A DNA stretch of 64,000 bases, from NCBI GenBank assembly GCA_963806955.1, contig CAWDZG010000001.1:496001-560000 (forward strand). Reading direction: 5' to 3'. Made by a program: the position numbers and the translations under genes. Positions 7,846-16,390 of this stretch are shown here, one piece after another. The DNA is from Gaiellasilicea sp963806955. GTDB taxonomy: Bacteria > Actinomycetota > Thermoleophilia > Gaiellales > Gaiellaceae. The notes beneath the pieces are model-generated. The model was not told where the DNA came from and ran no database searches. It was given only the letters and a program-made list of their open reading frames with translations. Within the stretch, counting starts at the first letter, position 1; each line of letters starts with the position of its first letter.

Positions 7846-9314
7846 CGACCGTCCTACCGCCCTCGCCCGAGCCGGCGGCGCTCGAGTCGCTGCGCGCGGT
7901 CCTACGCGAAGCCGGCTACACGGGGGCGGCGATCCAGGGGCGACTCGGGACCGAACGGGACGTCCTTTCGCGCCCGCCCGACTTCCCGGCGCACCTGCGC
8001 CGGCTCGGAGACGACGAGAGCAGGCTCGCGGCGCTGATCCGGTTGTTCGTCCTCCTCGCGAGCGAGTCGTCGGTGACCGCCGACCGGGCGCTCGCTCCAC
8101 TCGGCTCCGGCGGGCTCGAGCGCCTCGGTCTTGTTCGCCGCGAGGGCGACCGCCTCGTGGCGACCGCGCGGCTGATCCCCCACGACGACCTCCTGATCGC
8201 GTCCGACCTGCCCGAGACCGGCGCGGGCGGCGACCACGTGCCCGGCGTGCAACGGCCGTCGAACACGCTCGCGAACCTGACCGTCCGCCGCCCGGTGCGG
8301 CGCGCACTCGACGTGGGCACCGGCAACGGGATCCAGGCGCTCCTCGCCGCCCGCCACGCAGAGCATGTCGTCGCGACCGACGTGAACGAGCGCGCGCTCG
8401 CGTTCGCGCGCTTCAACGTCGCACTGAACGGCGTCGAGAACGTGGAGCTGCGGCAGGGCAGCTTCCTCGAGCCCGTCGCGGGCGAGCGCTTCGACCTCGT
8501 CGTGGCGAACCCGCCCTACGTGATCGGCCCGGAGACGAGCCTCGTCTTCCGCGACAGCGGCCTCGGCCGCGACCGGGTCAGCGAGGAGCTCGTCCGTGCG
8601 CTCCCAGTGCTCCTCGAGGAAGGCGGGCTCGCCACGATCATGGTCAGCTGGGTCCAGGAGGGCGACGACGTCGCCGCTCGCCCGCTGGGGTGGCTCGAGG
8701 GCTCCGCCTGCGACGCCTGGGTCCTCCACACCGGCACCGACGACGCCCTTGCAGCCGCCGCCGGCTGGAACCGAGACGCCGGGACGCTGGAGGAGCGGGC
8801 GGAGAAGATCGACCGCTGGGCCGAGTACTTCGCAGGCGAAGGGATCGAGGCGATCTCGTACGGGGCGATCGTGCTGCGAAAACGGTCGGGCGGCGGGAAC
8901 TGGGTGCGCTCGACCGAGCTGCCCCGGGGCCGGATCACGCAGGCGAGCGGCTCGCTGGAGCGGATGTTCGCCGCCCAGGACCTGCTCGCCTCGCTCGCCG
9001 ACGACGATGCCCTGCTCGACGGCCGCTTCCGGGTCGCCCCTGACTGCGAGCTGGAGCAGACACTCGGCCAGGAGAACGACAGCTGGGCGCTGCGTGAGGC
9101 CGAGCTCCGCCTGCAGAGCGGGCTCGGCTTCGTCGCCGGGCTCGACCCGAGCGCGCTGCGCGTGGTCAGCGGGCTCGATCCTGGGCGGCCGCTCCGCGCC
9201 GTGCTCGAGGATGCGGCCGACGCCCTCGAGGCCGACCGCGGCGAGTTCCTGCCGGCCGGCGCCGCGCTCGTCCGGAACATGCTCACCCTCGGCTTCGCGC
9301 TCCCCGCCGAATGA
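7842..9314 (+). CDS. SAM-dependent methyltransferase with NPPY motif, probable CTG start
   Basis: 490 residues if started at the CTG at 7842. An N-terminal winged-helix-like region is followed by a class I methyltransferase core: DVGTGNGIQ at 157-165 (SAM loop) and NPPY at 223-226, the motif of N-methylating enzymes such as PrmC and RlmG. A long C-terminal region of unknown fold follows. Actinobacteria have a family with this layout and unproven substrate. No ATG, GTG or TTG occurs in frame between well inside hcp and residue 76, so the CTG overlapping the hcp stop as CTGA is the best start. Confidence 0.85.
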   Translation: MTTVLPPSPEPAALESLRAVLREAGYTGAAIQGRLGTERDVLSRPPDFPAHLRRLGDDESRLAALIRLFVLLASESSVTADRALAPLGSGGLERLGLVRREGDRLVATARLIPHDDLLIASDLPETGAGGDHVPGVQRPSNTLANLTVRRPVRRALDVGTGNGIQALLAARHAEHVVATDVNERALAFARFNVALNGVENVELRQGSFLEPVAGERFDLVVANPPYVIGPETSLVFRDSGLGRDRVSEELVRALPVLLEEGGLATIMVSWVQEGDDVAARPLGWLEGSACDAWVLHTGTDDALAAAAGWNRDAGTLEERAEKIDRWAEYFAGEGIEAISYGAIVLRKRSGGGNWVRSTELPRGRITQASGSLERMFAAQDLLASLADDDALLDGRFRVAPDCELEQTLGQENDSWALREAELRLQSGLGFVAGLDPSALRVVSGLDPGRPLRAVLEDAADALEADRGEFLPAGAALVRNMLTLGFALPAE

Positions 9315-9342
9315 CGAGGGGGCGGCAATAGCCGCCCCCTCG
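9315..9342. terminator. Bidirectional terminator between methyltransferase and pnp
   Basis: Perfect 12-base arms CGAGGGGGCGGC (9315-9326) and GCCGCCCCCTCG (9331-9342) with an AATA loop. It starts just after the methyltransferase stop and lies 24 bases beyond the pnp stop on the other strand. No long T-tract, but very GC-rich hairpins often terminate in such genomes. Confidence 0.8.
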
Positions 9343-9365
9343 GGTCACTCGGTGTCGCTGCGACG

Positions 9366-11831
9366 CTAGTCGCGGCGCGGGCCGCGGCGGCCGCGGTCGT
9401 CGCGGCGCGGGCGGTCCTCCTCCGGCGGCCGCGGCGGTGCCGACTTGGCCCGCTCGATCAGCTCCTCCGGCTCGATCAGCTTGCCGTCCTCGTGCTTGTG
9501 GACGAGCTTGAGGCCGATCCGGCCCCGCGCCTTGTCCACCTCCTGCACGAGCACGTCGAGCACGTCGCCGCGCGCCATCACGTCCTCGATGTGCGCCACG
9601 CGGCCCGGGCCCACGTTCGAGACGTGGAGCAGGCCGTCGGTGCCCTTCTTCAGCTCGACGAAGGCGCCGAACTGCGTCGTCTTCACGACCTTGCCGGTGA
9701 AGGTGTCCCCCACCTCGGCCTCCTTGGTCAGCGAGGCGATCGCCGCGATCGCCGCGTCCGCCTTCGTGCCCTCGGTCGCGTAGACGAGGATCGTGCCGTC
9801 CTCCTCGATGTCGATCTGGACGTCGTACTCCGACTCGAGCGAGCGGATCGTCTCGCCGCCCTTGCCGATCACCATCCCGATGAAGTCCGGGTTGATCTGG
9901 ATCGAGGAGATCCGCGGCGCGTGCGGAGCGAGCTCCGTCCGGGCCTCGGGCAGCGCCTCCAGCATCCGGTCGAGGATGAAGTTCCTCGCCTGCTTCGCCT
10001 GCGCGAGCGCGTTGGTCATGATCTCCTGCGTCACGCCGGTGATCTTGATGTCCATCTGGAGCGCGGTGATCCCGTCCCTCGTGCCGGCGACCTTGAAGTC
10101 CATGTCGCCCAGGTGGTCCTCCGCGCCCTGGATGTCGGTGAGGATGACGTAGTCGTCGCCCTCCTTGACGAGGCCCATCGCGATCCCGGAGACCGGCGCC
10201 GTGATCGGCACGCCGGCGTCCATCAGCGCGAGCGTCGAGCCGCAGACCGAGCCCATCGACGAGGAGCCGTTCGACTCCAGCGTCTCGGAGACGAGCCGGA
10301 TCGTGTACGGGAAGTCCTCCACGCCCGGGATCACGGCCTGGAGCGCCCGCTGCGCCAGCGCACCGTGGCCGATGTCACGCCGCTTCGGGCCGCGCATGAA
10401 GCCAGTCTCCCCGACCGAGTACGGCGGGAAGTTGTAGTGGTGCATGTAGCGGCGGTCCGTCTCCAGCGAGAGGTCGTCGATCCGCTGACCCTCCTTGGCG
10501 GTGCCGAGCGTGCAGAGCGTCATGATCTGCGTCTGGCCCCGCTGGAAGAGCGCCGAGCCGTGCGTGCGCGGGCTGACGGTGACCTCGCAGTCGATCTCGC
10601 GGATCTCCTCCGTGCCACGGCCGTCCGGGCGGCGCTTGTCGACGGCGATCTTCTTGCGGACGAGGTCCTTGTAGATCGCCTCCGCGGCCTTCTTGACGTA
10701 GCCCTTCGTCGCGGCGTCCTTGACGACCGGGGCGTCGCCGTCGACGGTCGCGGGACCGACGGGGAACGGCAGCTGCACCGTGTCGATGATCCGGTCGAAG
10801 AGCAGATGGCGCTTGGCCGACTTCAGCTCCTTCGAGTCCTGCTCGGCCTCGGTGAGCATGCGCAGGTCGTTCTCGAACTGCTCCCGCACCGGGCCCTCGG
10901 CAGCGGCCAGCCGGCCCTGCTCGAGCAGCTGGGCGAGGCTCGCCCGCACCTGCATGCGCCGGTTGATGTCGTCCTCGGTCGAGTCCATCGACAGCTCGGG
11001 CGCGAGCTGGTCTTCGAGCTCCTCGACGATCGCGGCGCCCTCGCGGAGGCCCTTCGCCTGCAGGCTGTCCCAGATCGTGTGGCCGTGCGACTCCTGCAGC
11101 TCGGCGGTCAGCTCCTGGTCGAGCCACTTGACCTTGCCGGCCTGGCGGCGCAGATCCTCCTGCGCCTCGCACAGCTTCTTGATCTCCTGGTGCGCGAGGT
11201 CGAGCGCCTCGAGGAGCACGTCCTCGGGCACCTCGTCGGCGCCGGCCTCGACCATCGTCAGGCCGTCCTTCGTGCCGACGACGATCAGGTCGAGCGCGGA
11301 CTCCTCGAAGTTCTCCTCGTGCGTCGGGTTGAGGATCAGCTCGCCGTCGATCCGGCCGACGCGCACGGCGCCGATCGGGCCGAAGAACGGCAGCGGCGAG
11401 AGCATCAGCGACGCGGACGCGCCATTGATGCAGAGGATGTCGTGCGGGGTGACGAGATCCGCGGAGAGGATCGTGCAGATCACCTGCACCTCGTTGCGGA
11501 AGCCCTTCGGCCAGAGCGGCCGGATCGGGCGGTCGATCATGCGTGCCGTCAGTGTCGCGCGCTCGGTGGCGCGACCCTCGCGCTTGAAGAAGCCGCCGGG
11601 GATCTTGCCGGCCGCGTACGACCGCTCCTCGACGTCGATCGTGAGCGGGAAGAAGTCCGCCCCCTCACGCGCCTCGGTGCGACCGACTGCGGTCGCCAGC
11701 ACCATCGTCTCGCCCGAGCGCATCACGACTGCGCCGTCGGCCTGCTTCGCGAGCTTGCCGGTCTCGAACGTGATCTCCTTGCCGCCGATCTCGACGGTCA
11801 CCGAGGCGAGTTGCCCCATTACTGTGCTCAT
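9366..11831 (-). CDS. pnp: Polyribonucleotide nucleotidyltransferase
   Basis: 821 residues, longer than the E. coli enzyme (711). Two RNase PH domains are followed by a KH domain (IGKGGETIRSLE) and an S1 domain (GKVVKTTQFGAFVEL), then an Arg/Asp-rich tail. It degrades RNA 3'-5' with phosphate. rpsO lies directly upstream, as in most bacteria. The ATG at 11831 is preceded by GGAGG; Met5 is an alternative. The leader carries two overlapping hairpins that fit PNPase autocontrol. The usual downstream partner, the M16 peptidase gene, is separated by the inserted collagen/Hcp cluster. Confidence 0.96.
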   Translation of the reverse strand: MSTVMGQLASVTVEIGGKEITFETGKLAKQADGAVVMRSGETMVLATAVGRTEAREGADFFPLTIDVEERSYAAGKIPGGFFKREGRATERATLTARMIDRPIRPLWPKGFRNEVQVICTILSADLVTPHDILCINGASASLMLSPLPFFGPIGAVRVGRIDGELILNPTHEENFEESALDLIVVGTKDGLTMVEAGADEVPEDVLLEALDLAHQEIKKLCEAQEDLRRQAGKVKWLDQELTAELQESHGHTIWDSLQAKGLREGAAIVEELEDQLAPELSMDSTEDDINRRMQVRASLAQLLEQGRLAAAEGPVREQFENDLRMLTEAEQDSKELKSAKRHLLFDRIIDTVQLPFPVGPATVDGDAPVVKDAATKGYVKKAAEAIYKDLVRKKIAVDKRRPDGRGTEEIREIDCEVTVSPRTHGSALFQRGQTQIMTLCTLGTAKEGQRIDDLSLETDRRYMHHYNFPPYSVGETGFMRGPKRRDIGHGALAQRALQAVIPGVEDFPYTIRLVSETLESNGSSSMGSVCGSTLALMDAGVPITAPVSGIAMGLVKEGDDYVILTDIQGAEDHLGDMDFKVAGTRDGITALQMDIKITGVTQEIMTNALAQAKQARNFILDRMLEALPEARTELAPHAPRISSIQINPDFIGMVIGKGGETIRSLESEYDVQIDIEEDGTILVYATEGTKADAAIAAIASLTKEAEVGDTFTGKVVKTTQFGAFVELKKGTDGLLHVSNVGPGRVAHIEDVMARGDVLDVLVQEVDKARGRIGLKLVHKHEDGKLIEPEELIERAKSAPPRPPEEDRPRRDDRGRRGPRRD

Positions 11832-11840
11832 TCCATTTCC

Positions 11841-11922
11841 TCCACTCTGCTTGGCGGAGAGTGGAAGTTTGGATCAGCCTCGCTCTGCGCGGTCACGCTG
11901 CGGGGCTCGTCCAAGCTTCCAC
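11841..11922 (-). promoter_or_regulatory. pnp leader: two mutually exclusive hairpins
   Basis: Hairpin A pairs 11841-11848 with 11858-11865 (TCCACTCT/AGAGTGGA, perfect) and covers the GGAGG ribosome-binding site of pnp. Hairpin B pairs 11861-11873 with 11910-11922 (12 of 13), a long stem of the kind cut by RNase III in the rpsO-pnp spacer of E. coli. Bases 11861-11865 belong to both stems, so only one can form at a time. This suggests a switch: cutting or opening stem B would free the strand that hides the ribosome-binding site. Confidence 0.6.
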
Positions 11923-11951
11923 CCTCCCGGTTGGCCGGGTCTCCTGGGGCG

Positions 11952-12221
11952 CTAGCGCCTCAGGCCCAGCTCCTTGATGAGGGCGCGATAGCCCTCGAGG
12001 TCGTGCTTCTGCATGTAGTTCAGGAACCGCCGCCGCCGGCCGACGAGCTTCAGCAGCCCGCGCCGGGAGTAGTGGTCCTTCGCATGCGTCCGCAGGTGCT
12101 CGGTGAGGTCGTTGATCCGACGGGTCAGCATCGCGATCTGCACCTCGGGGGAGCCTGTATCGGCCTCGTTGCGGCCGTGCTTCCCGATCAGCTCCTGCTT
12201 GACTTCCTTGGTGAGGGCCAT
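11952..12221 (-). CDS. rpsO: 30S ribosomal protein S15
   Basis: 89 residues, exactly the family length. It contains the S15 signature from TGSPEVQIAMLTRRINDLTE through HYSRRGLLKLVGRRRRFLNY. It binds 16S rRNA helices h20-h22 early in small-subunit assembly. The ATG at 12221 follows AGAAGGAGG, a strong ribosome-binding site. It is first in the rpsO-pnp operon and divergent from ggt. S15 controls its own mRNA in other bacteria; the leader here has palindromes but no clear homologous fold. Confidence 0.97.
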   Translation of the reverse strand: MALTKEVKQELIGKHGRNEADTGSPEVQIAMLTRRINDLTEHLRTHAKDHYSRRGLLKLVGRRRRFLNYMQKHDLEGYRALIKELGLRR

Positions 12222-12316
12222 GCGGCCTCCTTCTGTCGTTGTCTCCGGAGTCCCCGCGCGGCGTGAAGGAAGGCACGCTCGGCCGAGATCTCGGTCGCGC
12301 ACTAGGGTAGCAACCC
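12222..12316 (-). promoter_or_regulatory. rpsO upstream region: extended -10 candidate and palindrome
   Basis: On the minus strand TGCTACCCT (revcomp of 12304-12312) resembles an extended -10 box. The 12-base palindrome CCGAGATCTCGG (12283-12294) and CTCCGGAG (12243-12250) lie in the leader between it and the ribosome-binding site. The segment is shared with the divergent ggt start. Promoter call is tentative. Confidence 0.35.
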
Positions 12317-13678
12317 ATGCTCCGAGGCGGTGTCGCAGCCGGTCACCCAGCCACCGTCGCGGCCGGGATCGAGATCCTCGAGGAGGGCGGCTCCGCAGCG
12401 GACGCCGCCGTTGCGGCCTCGCTGGCCTCCTGCGTCGCCGAGACGGTGATGACCGGCCTCCTCGGCGGCGGCCACGCGATCCACTGGGACGGACGAGAAG
12501 CCTGGAACCTCGACTGCTTCGTCGACGTGCCCTCGGGGGCGGGCGCCCCGCCGGTCGAGCTGCATGTCCCCTTCGGCGAGGAGCTCGTCCACTACGCGGT
12601 CGGTCCGGGGACGTGCGCCGTGCCTGGGCTGCCTCGCGGGCTCGAGGCGCTGCACCTGCGCTACGGCAGGCTGCCCTGGGGGCGGCTCGTCGAGCCCGCG
12701 CTGCGGTTGGCGCAGAGCGGCGTCGTGATGCCGCCCGCCCACGCGGCCTGCCTCGCGATGCTCGCGCCCGTCTACACCATGCAACCGGACGGCGAGCGCA
12801 TCTACGCGCCCGAAGGGCGGCCGCTCGAGGCCGGCGAGACGCTCGCCCAACCTGGCCTGGCGAGAGCGCTGGAGCTCGTCGCGGACGAGGGAGCGTCGTC
12901 CGTCTACACCGGCTCGATCGCACGCGCGCTGACGCAACTCGCCGGGATCCCCGTCACCGCCGGCGACCTCGAGCGCTACGAGGCGCGCTGGGCCGAGCCC
13001 GGCGCGGCCGCCTACGCGGGCCGGGAGATCCACACGCGCGGCGGACTCGCCGGGGTGGCTGAGTCGCTCGGGCGGCTGCCGCGCCTCGCCGGGCTCGACG
13101 GGCCCGGGCGGATGCAGGCACTGCTCGCCGCCCTCGACGGACCGGTCCGGGACGGCCACACGACGAATCTCGTCACGGCCGACGCCGACGGCAACGCCTG
13201 CGTGCTCACATCGAGCCTCGGGCTCGGAACGGGCGACTTCCTCCCCGGTCTCGACCTGCACCTGAACAGCATGCTCGGCGAGACGGACCTCGTCCGCGCA
13301 CCGCTCGAGCCGGGCGCGCGCATGGAGAGCATGATGGCCCCGACCCTCGCGGTCGGCGACGGTGGCATCGAGCTGGCGGTCGGCGCGGCCGGCGGCACGC
13401 GGCTGCGAACAGCGCTGGTGTGCGTCACAGCGGCGATCCTCGACGAGGGTGTCGACCCCGTCGAAGCCGTGAACCGGCCCCGCTTCCACCGGACGGGCGC
13501 GGTGCTCAACGCCGAGCCGGGCGTCGACGAGGAGGCGCTCGCGGCGCTCGCCGCGGCCGGGCTGCAGGTGCGGCGCTGGCCCGGTCTGCACCACTATTTC
13601 GGCGGCGTCAGCCTGCTCTCACGCTCGGGCGCGGCGGGTGACCCGCGCCGGAGCGGTCACGCGGCGTTGTTGCCCTGA
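12317..13678 (+). CDS. ggt: Gamma-glutamyltransferase family protein
   Basis: 453 residues, somewhat short for this Ntn-hydrolase family (500-580). The N-terminus has the family pattern HPATVAAGIEILEEGGSAADA. GHTTNLVTADADGN carries the candidate autocleavage Thr282; the usual TTH is TTN here. The end has GAAGGTRLRTALV, similar to the family GGxRI region. Such enzymes transfer or hydrolyse gamma-glutamyl groups, e.g. of glutathione. There is no signal peptide, so unlike many homologues it looks cytoplasmic. Exact substrate unknown. It is inserted on the plus strand between ribF and rpsO. Confidence 0.85.
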   Translation: MLRGGVAAGHPATVAAGIEILEEGGSAADAAVAASLASCVAETVMTGLLGGGHAIHWDGREAWNLDCFVDVPSGAGAPPVELHVPFGEELVHYAVGPGTCAVPGLPRGLEALHLRYGRLPWGRLVEPALRLAQSGVVMPPAHAACLAMLAPVYTMQPDGERIYAPEGRPLEAGETLAQPGLARALELVADEGASSVYTGSIARALTQLAGIPVTAGDLERYEARWAEPGAAAYAGREIHTRGGLAGVAESLGRLPRLAGLDGPGRMQALLAALDGPVRDGHTTNLVTADADGNACVLTSSLGLGTGDFLPGLDLHLNSMLGETDLVRAPLEPGARMESMMAPTLAVGDGGIELAVGAAGGTRLRTALVCVTAAILDEGVDPVEAVNRPRFHRTGAVLNAEPGVDEEALAALAAAGLQVRRWPGLHHYFGGVSLLSRSGAAGDPRRSGHAALLP

Positions 13679-13832
13679 GCCGCGCTCCATCCGGCACCCA
13701 GCCGAGGTAGCCGCACTCCGGGCACCCGGGATTCGTGGAGATCGTCCCGCCGCGATACGGCTTGCCGTACGTGGCGCCGCACTCGAGACAGCGAACGCGC
13801 TCGAGACCTGCGTGCACGGAGAGAGGCTCCAT
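13608..13832 (-). CDS. Small zinc-ribbon protein
   Basis: 74 residues with two CxxC knuckles: RCLECGATYG and CPECGYLGW, separated by GGTISTNPG. This is a rubredoxin/zinc-ribbon-like layout. It follows the ABC permease gene at 46 bases in the same direction. The last 71 bases overlap the 3' end of ggt on the other strand, and the tail after VPDGARLR is low in complexity, so the true stop may be altered. Function unknown; metal binding is inferred. Confidence 0.6.
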   Translation of the reverse strand: MEPLSVHAGLERVRCLECGATYGKPYRGGTISTNPGCPECGYLGWVPDGARLRATTPRDRSGAGHPPRPSVRAG

Positions 13833-13878
13833 AGCCCGGAAGACACATCCAGGGACGAAATCTTGCGCGTCCCGACGC

Positions 13879-14672
13879 TCAGGTCAGGAGCAGGCGCTCG
13901 ATCCGCCTGCTCGCGATCCACATGCCGACGCCGCCGAGCGCGGCGAGATACGCGACGTCGAAGAGCTGATACCAGCCGACCGTGCCCGTCGTCAGCGACC
14001 GCAGCAGCTCGACGCCGTGGTAGAGCGGCGTCGCCTGGACCACGACCTGGAGCCACTCCGGGTAGGTCGAGAGCGGGAAGAACGTCGCCGAGAAGAGAAA
14101 CATCGGCAGGATCGCGAGGTTGAGGATGTCGAAGTCCTGCCAGGACCGCATCCACGTCACGGCGGCGATCCCGGCTCCGGCGAAGGCGAAGCCGATGAAG
14201 ACCGTCGCCGGCACCGCGAGCAGCGCCCACCACGACTGGAGCAGCCCGAGCGCAGCGATCACGGTGAAGAAGCCGACGGCGTAGATGAGGCCGCGGAAGA
14301 GCGCGAAGGCGGTCTCGCCCGACGCGATGTCCTTCGGCCCGAGCGGCGTCGCCAGGACGGCGTCGTAGACCTTCTGGTAGCGCAGCTTCCAGAAGATGTT
14401 CGTCGCGTCGTAGAACGCGCCGTTGAAGGCCGAAGCGGCCAGCAGCGCGGGCGCGACGAAGGCGGCGTACTCGATCGCCGCCCCGTCGATGACGACGTCC
14501 CCGACGTAGGTGCCGAGGCCGTAACCGAGCGCGAGCAGGATAGAAGAGCGGCTCGAAGAAGCCCGAGACGATGATCGGCCAGGTCCGCCGGTGGCTCATG
14601 CACGTTCCGCTCGAACAGGTGGATGCCGCGGCCACCGGGAAGCTCGAGCGCGCGCGGGACGAGCGAGCTCAT
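13879..14672 (-). CDS. ABC-2 type exporter permease B (two frameshifts)
   Basis: The gene reads as one 263-residue membrane protein only if single extra bases near 14600 and 14538 are removed: NV-MSHRRTWPIIVSG and FEPLFY-LLALGYGLG then join in frame. Several hydrophobic segments and the ABC-2 signature PMFLFSATFFPLSTYPEWLQ, followed by PLYHGVELLR, are clear. Its ATG overlaps the stop of permease A (ATGA). It is a paralogue of permease A and part of the same exporter. The breaks may be sequence errors; otherwise it is a pseudogene. Confidence 0.8.
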
Positions 14673-15447
14673 CCGAGCAGCCTCCGCCGGTAGGAACGTC
14701 GCGCGAGCTCGAAGCCGACGATCGTCCACGCGAGCAGGTACGCGACGTGGCCGAGCGCCGCCCCCAGCTCGGCCGTGCCGAGCGTGAGCGTCCGGCACAG
14801 CTCGACTCCGTGCCAGATCGGCGTCACGTATGCCACCAGCTCGAAGGCGAGCGGCAGCTGGGAGACGGGGAAGAAGGTGCCGGAGAAGAGAAACATCGGC
14901 ACGATCAGGAAGCGGAAGATCGTCACGAACGTCCGGTCGTCCTCCACCGCCGCTGCAAGCGCAGCCATCGGCATCGAGAACGCCGTGCCGATCAGGACCG
15001 CGGCTGGGACGACGAGGAGCGCCGCACCAGGAGTCGACGGCGCCGAAGACGGTGATGACAGCGAGGTAGGCCGCAGCGGACACGAAGACGCGGGTGACGA
15101 CGAAGAGCTGATGACCGACGAACGCGTCCCGCTCGGTCAACGGCGTCGCGATCATCGCGTGGTAGACGCGTGACCACTTGATCGCGGCCATCACCGGCCA
15201 GGTCGACTCGATCGTCGCCGTCTGCATCGCGGCCGCTGCGAGCAGCCCCGGAGCGACGTAGCTGAGATACGGGACGCCCGCCGGGGCATTCTGGGTCTGG
15301 TCGACGATCGTGCCGAGCCCCACCCCGAGCGCGGTGACGTAGAGGAGCAGGATTGACGAGGCTGGTCCCGATCGTCCCGCGCCAGACCCGCTTGTACTGC
15401 GCGAGCCAGTGCTCGTAGGCGCGGAGCGGCTGGAGGACGCTGTCCAC
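14669..15447 (-). CDS. ABC-2 type exporter permease A (two frameshifts)
   Basis: Starts at a GTG 2 bases after the ATPase stop (VDSVLQPLRAYEHWLAQYKR). Two single-base excesses near 15350 and 15024 must be removed to give a continuous 258-residue protein; after the second the frame reads DSWWALLVVPAAVLIG, paralogous to SWWALLAVPATVFIG in permease B. The C-terminal part has PMFLFSGTFFPVSQLPL and PIWHGVELCR. It should pair with permease B and the ATPase as a heteromeric exporter, possibly for lipids or drugs. Same-type frameshifts elsewhere argue for sequence error. Confidence 0.8.
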
Positions 15448-15449
15448 GC

Positions 15450-16358
15450 TCAGTCGACCAGCGTGCGGCCGGTCAGGTGGAGGAAGACGTCCTCGAGCGT
15501 GCTGCGGCGGATCAGCGTTGAGTGCGGCGGGAGGCCGCGATCCGCGATCGCGGAAGCGGTCGCGTCGCCGTCGCGCGTGTAGAGGAGGACGCGGTCCGGC
15601 AGCTCCTCCACCCGCTCCGCGGCGCCCTCGAAGACGCCGTTCTGCGGCCGTGCGTCCTCGAAGCGGACCTCGACCACCTCGCGCGTCGAGTAGCGCTGGA
15701 TCAGCTGCCACGGGGAGCCTTCGGCGACGATCGAGCCGTGATCCATCACGACGAGCCGGTCGCAGAGCTGCTCGGCCTCGTCCATGTAGTGCGTGGTGAC
15801 GACGAACGTCTTGCCCTGCTGCTTGAGGCGGAAGAGCCGGTCCCAGACGACGTGGCGTGCCTGCGGGTCGAGCCCCGTGGTCGGCTCGTCGAGCAGCAGC
15901 AGGTCGGGGTCGTTGACGAGGGAGCGCGCGATCGTGAGGCGGCGCTTCATCCCGCCGGACAACGGCTCGACCTTGTCGCCGGCGCGCTCGGTCAGCTGGA
16001 CGAAGTCGAGCAGCTCTTCGATCCTCGGCTTCAGCTCGCGCCGCGAGAGCCCGAAGTAGCGCCCGTAGATGAGCACGTTCTCGCGCACGGTCAGCTCGAA
16101 GTCGAGCGTGTCCTGCTGCGGGACGACGCCGAGGCGCGCGCGGATCTGCGGGCCGTGCACCGCCGGATCCTGGCCGAGGATGCGGAGCGTGCCCTCGGTG
16201 ACGGGCGAGACGCAGCCGATCATCCGCATCGTCGAGCTCTTCCCCGCCCCGTTCGGGCCGAGGAAGCCGAAAGCCTCGCCGCGCTTGACGTCGAGATCGA
16301 TGCCGTCGACGGCGACGAGCTCGCCGAAGCGCTTCACGAGCCCGCGGGCGTGGATCAT
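15450..16358 (-). CDS. ABC-2 type exporter ATPase
   Basis: 302 residues. Walker A GPNGAGKSS at 34-42, Q-loop, signature LSGGMKRR, Walker B LLLLDEPTTGLDP and the H-loop TTHYMDEAEQ are intact. The C-terminal extension (about 230-302) is typical of DrrA/CcmA-like exporters. It powers permeases A and B encoded immediately downstream with a 2-base gap. The ATG at 16358 is used; a GTG a few codons upstream is possible. Substrate unknown; similar sets export lipids, polyketides or drugs. Confidence 0.93.
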   Translation of the reverse strand: MIHARGLVKRFGELVAVDGIDLDVKRGEAFGFLGPNGAGKSSTMRMIGCVSPVTEGTLRILGQDPAVHGPQIRARLGVVPQQDTLDFELTVRENVLIYGRYFGLSRRELKPRIEELLDFVQLTERAGDKVEPLSGGMKRRLTIARSLVNDPDLLLLDEPTTGLDPQARHVVWDRLFRLKQQGKTFVVTTHYMDEAEQLCDRLVVMDHGSIVAEGSPWQLIQRYSTREVVEVRFEDARPQNGVFEGAAERVEELPDRVLLYTRDGDATASAIADRGLPPHSTLIRRSTLEDVFLHLTGRTLVD

Positions 16359-16390
16359 CGCTCCGTTCTCGCTCACGGAGCGGAACCTAC

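Noticed and set aside
9492..12266. Long plus-strand open frame (924 codons) opposite pnp and rpsO
   Set aside because: Antisense shadow with no family pattern, while pnp and rpsO on the other strand are certain.
13879..15447. Programmed frameshifting in the ABC permeases
   Set aside because: Four breaks in two genes, the same +1 type elsewhere in unrelated genes, and no convincing slippery sequence make error more likely.
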